Source of the DNA: Harmonia axyridis
Lineage: Eukaryota; Arthropoda; Insecta; Coleoptera; Coccinellidae
Direction: 5' to 3'
Length of the DNA stretch: 64,000 bases
Assembly (NCBI RefSeq): GCF_914767665.1
Contig: NC_059504.1
Span: 8,372,501-8,436,500 of the forward strand
Below, one piece after another: positions 57,789 to 64,000 of this stretch. The notes below the pieces were generated by a model. The model had not been told where the DNA came from, did not search any database, and was given only the letters and a program-made list of their open reading frames with translations. Numbering within the stretch: the first letter of the stretch is position 1; each line of letters opens with the position of its first letter. The position numbers were made by a program, and so were the translations under genes.

Positions 57789-59510
57789 GGGTGTCCCAAG
57801 TTATCGTATACAGGCAATATCTAGCTTATTTGACAAGATAATTGAAAAAATTAAGAAATTGCTTTGTAAAGAGTGTTTTTTTTAAGCTATAGAACTTTAA
57901 ATTGCAATAAAACAACGATGGATTATTCGATTGACATGAATTTTATTTATCCGCAAGATAATCTTGTGGCATTACATTTTAAATGTGATTTCTGGCATAT
58001 GACCGCCACGGCTGGCTCGGATGTAGTCCAATCTGAAAGTCCAATTTTCGATGACTTTTTCCAACATTTGTGTCCGTATATCGGCAATAATACGGCGAAT
58101 GTTGTCTTCCAAATGGTCAAGGGTTTGTAGCTTATCCGCATAGACCAATAACTTTATATAGCCCCACAGAAAGTAGTCTAGCGGTGTTAAATCACAAGAT
58201 CTTGGAGGCCAATTCACAGATCTAAAACGTGAAATTAGGTGGTCACCAAACGTGTCTTTCAATAAATCGATTGTGGCACGAGCTGTGTGACATGTTGCGC
58301 CGTCTTGTTGGAACCACAGCTCCTGGAGATCATAATTGTTCAATTCAGGAATGAAAAAGTTAGTAATCATGGCTCTATACCGATCACCATTGACTGTAAC
58401 GTTCTATCCATCATCGTTTTTGAAGAATTACGGACCAATGATTCCACCAACCCATAAAGCGCACCAAACAGTCAGTTTTTCTGGATGTAACGGTGTTTCG
58501 ACATACACTTGAGGATTAGCTTCAGTCCAAATGCGGCAGTTTTGTTTGTTGACGTAGCCATTCAACCAGAAGTGCGTTTCATCGCTAAACAAAATAAAAT
58601 GGACGTAGTGCGCGATACGTATTCCGCACAGAACCATTATTTTCGAAATAAAATTGCACTATTTGCAAGAGTTGTTCAGACATGAGTCTATTCATGATGA
58701 ATTGCCAAACCAAACTGAGAATAAATCACTTGACAGCTGTTAAATCGGTCGCGATCTTGAACAGTAATGCCAACTTAAACTTATATACCTCGAAAAAAAA
58801 CACCCGTTATAACATCAAATACATACCTTTTCAATGATGTATAAAAAAGGTTCGTACATTCGACAGGCCTTAGGTAGCTACCTCCCACTTTTCATTTTCA
58901 AATGGCACCCCCGCCACCCCCTGTATATTGTCAGTGGAAATTGGGTGTCATTCTATTTGTAATACAACGATAATCACATAGCACATAGATACTTGGTATT
59001 TTTTTTTATTAATAACAACAAAAAATTGACATTTCATGAAGTATGAATTGCAACCAAAATACCTACTTTGTCATTCAAAAATTGAAGAAACATTTAAAGC
59101 AAGTTTTTGTTATAAAAATCATCGGTTTTTTAAAACAATAAATTCATCTACTTCTCCTGTGTGAAGTTTGTACAAACATGGTTAGAGACATTTCATTTTT
59201 ATAAAGATAATTAAATAACTTAAAAGAAGTCACAAAATATTGATGTTTTTGTTGTTATTACTGAAAAAATACTGAGTATGTGCTATCGTTGTATTCCAAA
59301 TAGATTGACAATTTTCACTGACAATATACAGGGGCTGCCATTTGAAAATTAAAGAATGGGGGGTAGCCACCACAGGGCTTTCAAATGTAAGAACCTTTTT
59401 TATATATAATTGGAAAGGTACTTTGATGTTATTCAAAGCAATTTTTTTATTTTTTTATTATCTTGTCGAATAAGCTAGATATTGCCTGTATACGATAACT
59501 TGGGACACCC
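57789..59510. mobile_element. Foldback element with ~280-bp arms, interrupted by DD41D copy E
   Basis: Starts GGGTGTCCCAAGTTATCGTA and ends TACGATAACTTGGGACACCC. The left arm (57789-57866, continued at 58810-59000) pairs with the right arm (about 59245-59510) over roughly 270 bp, for example CTGTATATTGTCAGTG with CACTGACAATATACAG. The ~240-bp centre is unrelated. There is no coding capacity apart from the nested element. Confidence 0.8.
57869..58807 (-). mobile_element. DD41D (rosa-like) element, copy E, nested in the foldback arm
   Basis: TA-flanked, from AAGAGTGTTTTTTTTAAGC to CGAAAAAAAACACCCGT. The minus strand encodes SDETHFWLNGYVNKQNCRIW, FQQDGATCHTARATIDLLKD and LTPLDYFLWGYIKLLVYAD, with the DD41D spacing intact but frame breaks between parts. 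The central deletion matches B and C. The other foldback arm gives the empty-site sequence. Confidence 0.9.
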
Positions 59511-59592
59511 TATGGACCTCTATGAATCTATCGGCTTGAAAAATTAAAAAACTCCGAATTTATATCAGGAGCTTTGGAATACTCATAATATA

Positions 59593-60264
59593 CAGGGTGG
59601 CCATTTGAAAACGAAACAGACGAGATTACAGACGAAATAAAGTTTTTCGATAGAAATGCTCGGACAGGTCGATTTCTGTTTCGAGGGGGACAACTTAAGA
59701 TGTAGGTTACGGACGCATAGCGCTTCAACCCTTGCTCCTACAACCCTCACCCCCAAATTTTGAATAGGGAAGATGGGCTGAGTGATACCTCATTTGAAAG
59801 GTATTTTTATACTGATTTCAGCACAGTAATTGCTTTTTCATTTTATGCATTAGTTCTCGAAATATTCTTAACTAAGTATTTGAAAATGAAGTGGTGTTTT
59901 CATGGCACTTGTAGTGTTTTGTGAAAAATCGACATTTTGAGCTTCAAAACAACCATGACTGTGGCTTCCCTCCTAACTAACTAACGCATGAATATTTCGA
60001 GAACTAATGCATAAAATGAAAAAACAATTACTGTGCTGAAATCAGTATAAAAATACCTTTAAATTGAGGTATCACTCACCCCATCTTCCCTATTCAAAAA
60101 TTGGGGGTGGGGGTTGTAGCAGCAAGGGTTGAAGCGCTATGCGTCCGTAACCTACATCTTAAGTTGTCCCCCTCGAAACAGAAATCAACCTGTCCGAGCA
60201 TTTCTATCGAAAAACTTTATTTCGTCTGTAATCTCGTCTGTTTCGTTTTCAAATGGCCACCCGG
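59593..60264. mobile_element. Second foldback element, ~670 bp with ~275-bp arms
   Basis: Left arm 59593-59868 and right arm 59990-60264 are reverse complements with roughly a dozen differences. Ends are CAGGGTGGCCATTTGAAAAC and GTTTTCAAATGGCCACCCGG. Only about 120 bp separate the arms. Related frames on opposite strands (59528-59728 and 60129-60347) reflect this symmetry and are not genes. Confidence 0.9.
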
Positions 60265-60265
60265 T

Positions 60266-61045
60266 ATTATGGATACAACAAAAAAAAATTGTGATTAGGG
60301 AATCCAATCTCGCACCAAAATATCAATCTCGCAAATCCGCGGGATAAGAATCAATCCCGCGGATCCGCAAGAATACTACGAATACTATGATTCGATTCCT
60401 CTTCTAAATTTAAAGGCAATGATTCACGTCTCGTTGCTAGATTAGATAAAGTTATGTACTAATCGCCAAACTGCAAGCATTTTCGTGATCTACATAGTCG
60501 AATCAATCAATAAAATGGTACAACATCCTGAAGTATTTGTCGCAGACACCCCAAAAAATACGTTCTTCAAACATCAAGTTACGATCTAGGGCGTAGCTTA
60601 AGTCCAGGAGAAGTTGCAGCATCGGGAATTTCATTTTGATTCTAACCGATATGTCTCATTTCAACTAAGATTACATATTATTAAGCATTATGAATTAAAT
60701 AGTAGAAATGATGAATATTGATGTGTCAGTCAACATTTTCATCACAGAACACAAATTTTACCATTTGAAAATTCATTGTGTCGTAGTTCAAAAGTTCCAC
60801 ACCACTAGAAATGAAACCACGCCTTACGGCTCACTCCATAGACAAACTTACTCCATTCTTGTTTACAATGGAATTGTCAATTTGTTTTGAGTAATTTCAA
60901 TTTCACATTAAATATTGGAAACAAATTCTTCGAGAATAATTTCCTTTATAACGATTGATTTTAATAGTTTGAAATTCTAAGATAATTTTATTTATCTTTC
61001 TCATTAAACATAGTCAGTTGAAAAAGTGAAATTTTTAGAGTAATC
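60266..61045. other. Upstream region of the membrane-protein gene
   Basis: Contains the X-Y repeat copy at 60456-60635. The last 60 bp before the ATG at 61046 (ending AGAGTAATCATGG) are the likely leader. No core promoter motif can be named with confidence. Confidence 0.4.
60456..60635. repeat. Dispersed two-block repeat (order X-Y)
   Basis: Partner of 45166-45378 with block order exchanged. Block X is nearly identical over 68 bp. Confidence 0.65.
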
Positions 61046-63055
61046 ATGGAAGATGATCATGCAGAATTATTGCAAATAACAGATGATGAATCCTCAGATA
61101 CAGAGGATCAAGATCATGAGCATTGTAGCTCAACAGAAACTCCGGAGGATGACAACTATTTGGGAAATTGTAGATATCCTATTACTACCAGCTATTCCAA
61201 ATGTGAATTCATAACAACAAAAATTGCACTTTTGTTCTCTTCAGCTTCTCTTATGATTTTACTCCCTGCATACCTCGATTCGATGAATGTGAAAAGTGAT
61301 GCATATACTTTGATTTTACTGAATTCAAGTTTCAGTATTCTTTTTCTCGACCTGATATTTCTCATTGGAAAATTTTTTTTCAAATCTTACAAAAATTTGT
61401 GGATAACTAATTATCCCATCAAGTTATCCAAGTTGATCGTTTTATCGTTTCTGTATACATCAAGCGTATTTCTGATAATTTATGCTGTAGATAGGAAGAG
61501 AGTTATGTGCCATCTACAAGATCCTATGAAAGGAACCATTCTTGTTTTCTCTTTACTTTATTACTTCATTTTTTGTAGGAAATGTAAGTAAAAGTAAAAT
61601 ATTGCACACCTGGTAAAAATTTTATTGATTCTTATTTGCAGTCATGGGTTTACAACGAATTTTCTCTGCTACTACAATTATTGTTGGCCTCTTTATTGCA
61701 GTTGATTATGGTCTTTGTGATGAATTCAGATGCAGAGGTTATGAACGGGTTCGCGTTTCAGATGATACAGGAAATTGGCCTTGGAAAACTCACACTACTT
61801 GGATTGTAGTATATGTTGTAGGGTTGGCACTTTTTTCAGGATTCTACACCCTGCTGGAAAGATATTTACTGATAACAGAAACTAATGTAAGATTCTAGAC
61901 CTATTTGAATTTCATCAAAATTGATGCTGAAATTATTATATCTTATTAATTAATCATTTCTGATATAGGATATTCCACCATCAAATAATACCCCATCACT
62001 CTTAACTACAATATCTAGAACTGTAGCTTTTCCCATAGTAGATAACGGAGTTAACATCTTTACCAACAATGGTCAGTCAATTAATGAACGTAATAGCAAA
62101 ATTTCAGCTGTGCATATTTCATTATTGATACATGTTCTTGGATGGATAATGATAGTTTCTATGTTTTGGACTGATATTATTCCCTCCATTGGAAAAGTGA
62201 GTATTGAATTTTCATCATCAGGTTATTATATGAGAGATTTACTTAAGCCTACACATAATCAATTTTTTGCATGGCCTATTTGTAATGAGCTATTTTACTC
62301 CCTCAAAAGTGGGAGTAAAGTGAGTCTTACTCCCTTCGTTGGTGTATGCCAGTTGGATCATGCAAAAATAGTAGTATATACCTTAGGAATCCCTTTTTTC
62401 TCAGTGCTTTGTAGCACCCTAAAGCTTTGCTCTTTGGCTATTATGTTATGAAATTATAAATTTGAGTATTTTTAATGTTTTGAAAAATTGTTTTATTTTA
62501 TTTCTATTACAGGGATCCAGTTTTACGGACTTCTTCAATTTGAGCAATCGAGGTGTAATTTGTCATTTTACTCCTAAACTATTCCAAAATCAAGATTTCA
62601 ATGATTGTGGAAATATTTTCCCATTTTCCTGGTTATTCCTTGGGAGTTATATCTTATTCAGTATTGTATCTGTGAAGTTTCTGATGATATCTCAATCTGC
62701 AGTCTATACAATTGCAGTTATGAGTTCTTCTTTGCCAATAGTAGGAATATGGTGGAGCCTTTTTAAGCTGGTTCCACTTCAGAATGGAGGTTAGTGGAAA
62801 AACATTCATTCAAAAAAAAAATCAAAAGATATCTAAAAATATAAAACATATATATATATATATATATATTATGTTTCTTTCTTAGGTTCTTCGATTATCT
62901 GGTCACCATCACTTTCTGGGGAGTTGATCTGCTCCCTACTGGGTCTTCCAATAGTCCTGATTGGGTTGTTCTTGTTTTATAAATCCCATTTCAGGGACAA
63001 CCAATGGTCAGGTCTGACATCCAATTATAGAACTTCGCCACCACATACTGCATAA
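61046..63055 (+). CDS. Multi-pass membrane protein, drug/metabolite transporter-like (CRT/SLC35-type), five exons
   Basis: Exons 61046-61583, 61642-61886, 61969-62196, 62513-62789 and 62886-63055 have GT-AG borders and consistent phases and give 485 aa. The N-terminus is acidic and cytosolic in appearance and has a DHAELL acidic dileucine motif (residues 4-9), a type of lysosomal sorting signal. About ten hydrophobic segments follow, including IALLFSSASLMILLPAYL, LILLNSSFSILFLDLIFLIG, GTILVFSLLYYFIF, WIVVYVVGLALFSGFYTLLE and LLGLPIVLIGLFFLY. The ten-segment layout, and the WxxxYxxGLxxxxxxYTLLE and SAVYTIAVMSSSLPIVGIWW stretches, resemble CRT-like members of the drug/metabolite superfamily. 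The substrate is unknown. Frames through introns (61584-61591, 61887-61898, 62197-62451) are read-through. The gene model is firm, the family call tentative. Confidence 0.8.
62847..62870. repeat. (TA)n microsatellite in intron 4
   Basis: About 11-12 TA units, just upstream of the exon 5 acceptor. Confidence 0.9.
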
Positions 63056-64000
63056 AGTAAGCAATGTATTTATTGGAAAATATTCAATATTTTGTGTTGT
63101 GTTGTTTGTGTGAATATTTATGACTTAATTGTTGTAAGAACTAAAGTATAAGTTTTTTGGTATTTTCTGTTGGCAATCCAAAATCTTTTTTTTTTTATTC
63201 AACTTAAGTTTTTACCTATATTATATTGTTTTGAATATTGGCCTAAATAGTTCAAGTAGTTTCAGATTGCCTAACAACCATATAAAATCAGGTTGCATCT
63301 ACTCAATTGTTTTTGAATAATTTCACTATTGAACAATGGATATTTCAATAACAAGCAAATATAATTTAATATGATGCCTATTTAGAGAAAAAGAACAAAC
63401 ATAAATGAATAGTAGAAAAACCTGACTTTTATAGTGCCTGTGATCCTGTAATGCTAAAAAGTTTTTATGAAGAACAGTTGTAATTTTATTCCTGATGGGA
63501 AAATGATTGTGCCAAACCAATTTAATGAATCGAATTATACATTGTAGAAGAACTGGTTACAAGTTAGCAATTGAAGTCATTAAGAAAAATGAATTTTAGT
63601 GGATTATTTGTTTGTTTATAGATATTGCTCATATTATTGCTTGAGGCTCCAGCTCTTCTATATGCCTTTCAAGTCTTATATTTTTAATATGCATCCTTAA
63701 AATAAACCATGTGCAGGTAGAATATTGCTCACAAAAGTAACTTAGATATAAATATTGAATAATTGATGAATTTGATGGTACAATTTGATCTTTTTTATGG
63801 AAAATTTAATGTTCTTGTTTTTTAGTTTATTCTAGAGTATTTAATTAATTTAGACAATACATTCAGGAATTTTCTAGTCTCTTGATAATTCAATTACTTT
63901 AAATTATATCGTTTAGTTTGCTGAATTAGTCACTTTTTGGGTTGAACGGGATATTGTAAATATTTTTATTTTTAATTTTTTAAGCAAGTGATTTAATAGA
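63056..64000 (+). other. 3' UTR of the membrane-protein gene and downstream sequence
   Basis: AT-rich sequence after the stop. AATAAA at 63701-63706 followed by a GT-rich TGTGCAGG is the best poly(A) candidate. No further gene is seen to the window end. Confidence 0.5.
63701..63706 (+). terminator. Candidate poly(A) signal of the membrane-protein gene
   Basis: AATAAA about 650 nt after the stop codon, followed within 10 nt by TGTGCAGG. Confidence 0.4.

Noticed and set aside
59528..60347. Two similar 66-72-codon frames suggesting a small gene family
   Set aside because: They are the two arms of one foldback element read on opposite strands.
62110..62451. Extension of the membrane-protein exon 3 to a stop at 62451
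   Set aside because: The GTGAGT donor at 62197 and acceptor at 62511-62512 join in frame to an exon with matching membrane-protein character. The extension would remove the last membrane segments.

Overview
The window is AT-rich nuclear DNA from an animal. Spliced genes with GT-AG introns, a Y-box gene with intron-borne snoRNAs, a very long secreted proline-rich protein of cuticle/adhesive type and many mariner-class elements point to an insect, probably a beetle (inference; the species cannot be read from the sequence). No bacterial or viral block was seen.

Three protein genes are supported. (1) A Y-box cold-shock-domain protein, orthologous to ypsilon schachtel/YBX1, lies on the minus strand at 26094-31893 in six coding exons (300 aa). 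(2) Upstream of it on the same strand, 33084-39332 is one exon of 2082 codons for a secreted, cysteine-free proline-rich repeat protein carrying nine GYxYxKPxxxF-type motifs. (3) On the plus strand, 61046-63055 is a five-exon gene for a 485-aa protein with about ten membrane segments, resembling drug/metabolite (CRT/SLC35-like) transporters.

The best find is in the Y-box gene introns: three ~140-nt copies of an H/ACA snoRNA on the host-gene strand (28558-28697, 29145-29284, 30667-30807). Each has two hairpins, an ANANNA hinge box and a terminal ACA. The 5' hairpin stem shows compensatory changes between copies, while the pocket is identical in all three and can pair with the conserved 28S rRNA stretch AUGACUCUCUUAAGG.

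The rest is mostly transposon-derived. Five short, internally deleted copies of one DD41D (rosa-like) Tc1/mariner element lie at 5.7, 7.7, 40.0, 47.4 and 57.9 kb. There are at least five decayed mariner pieces, a hAT remnant, two LINE remnants, several MITEs and three long inverted-repeat elements (1.3-3.2, 57.8-59.5 and 59.6-60.3 kb). One DD41D copy sits in one arm of a foldback element, and the other arm preserves the empty site. The stretches 12.7-16.4, 19.4-24.9 and 48.4-57.8 kb hold no recognisable gene.
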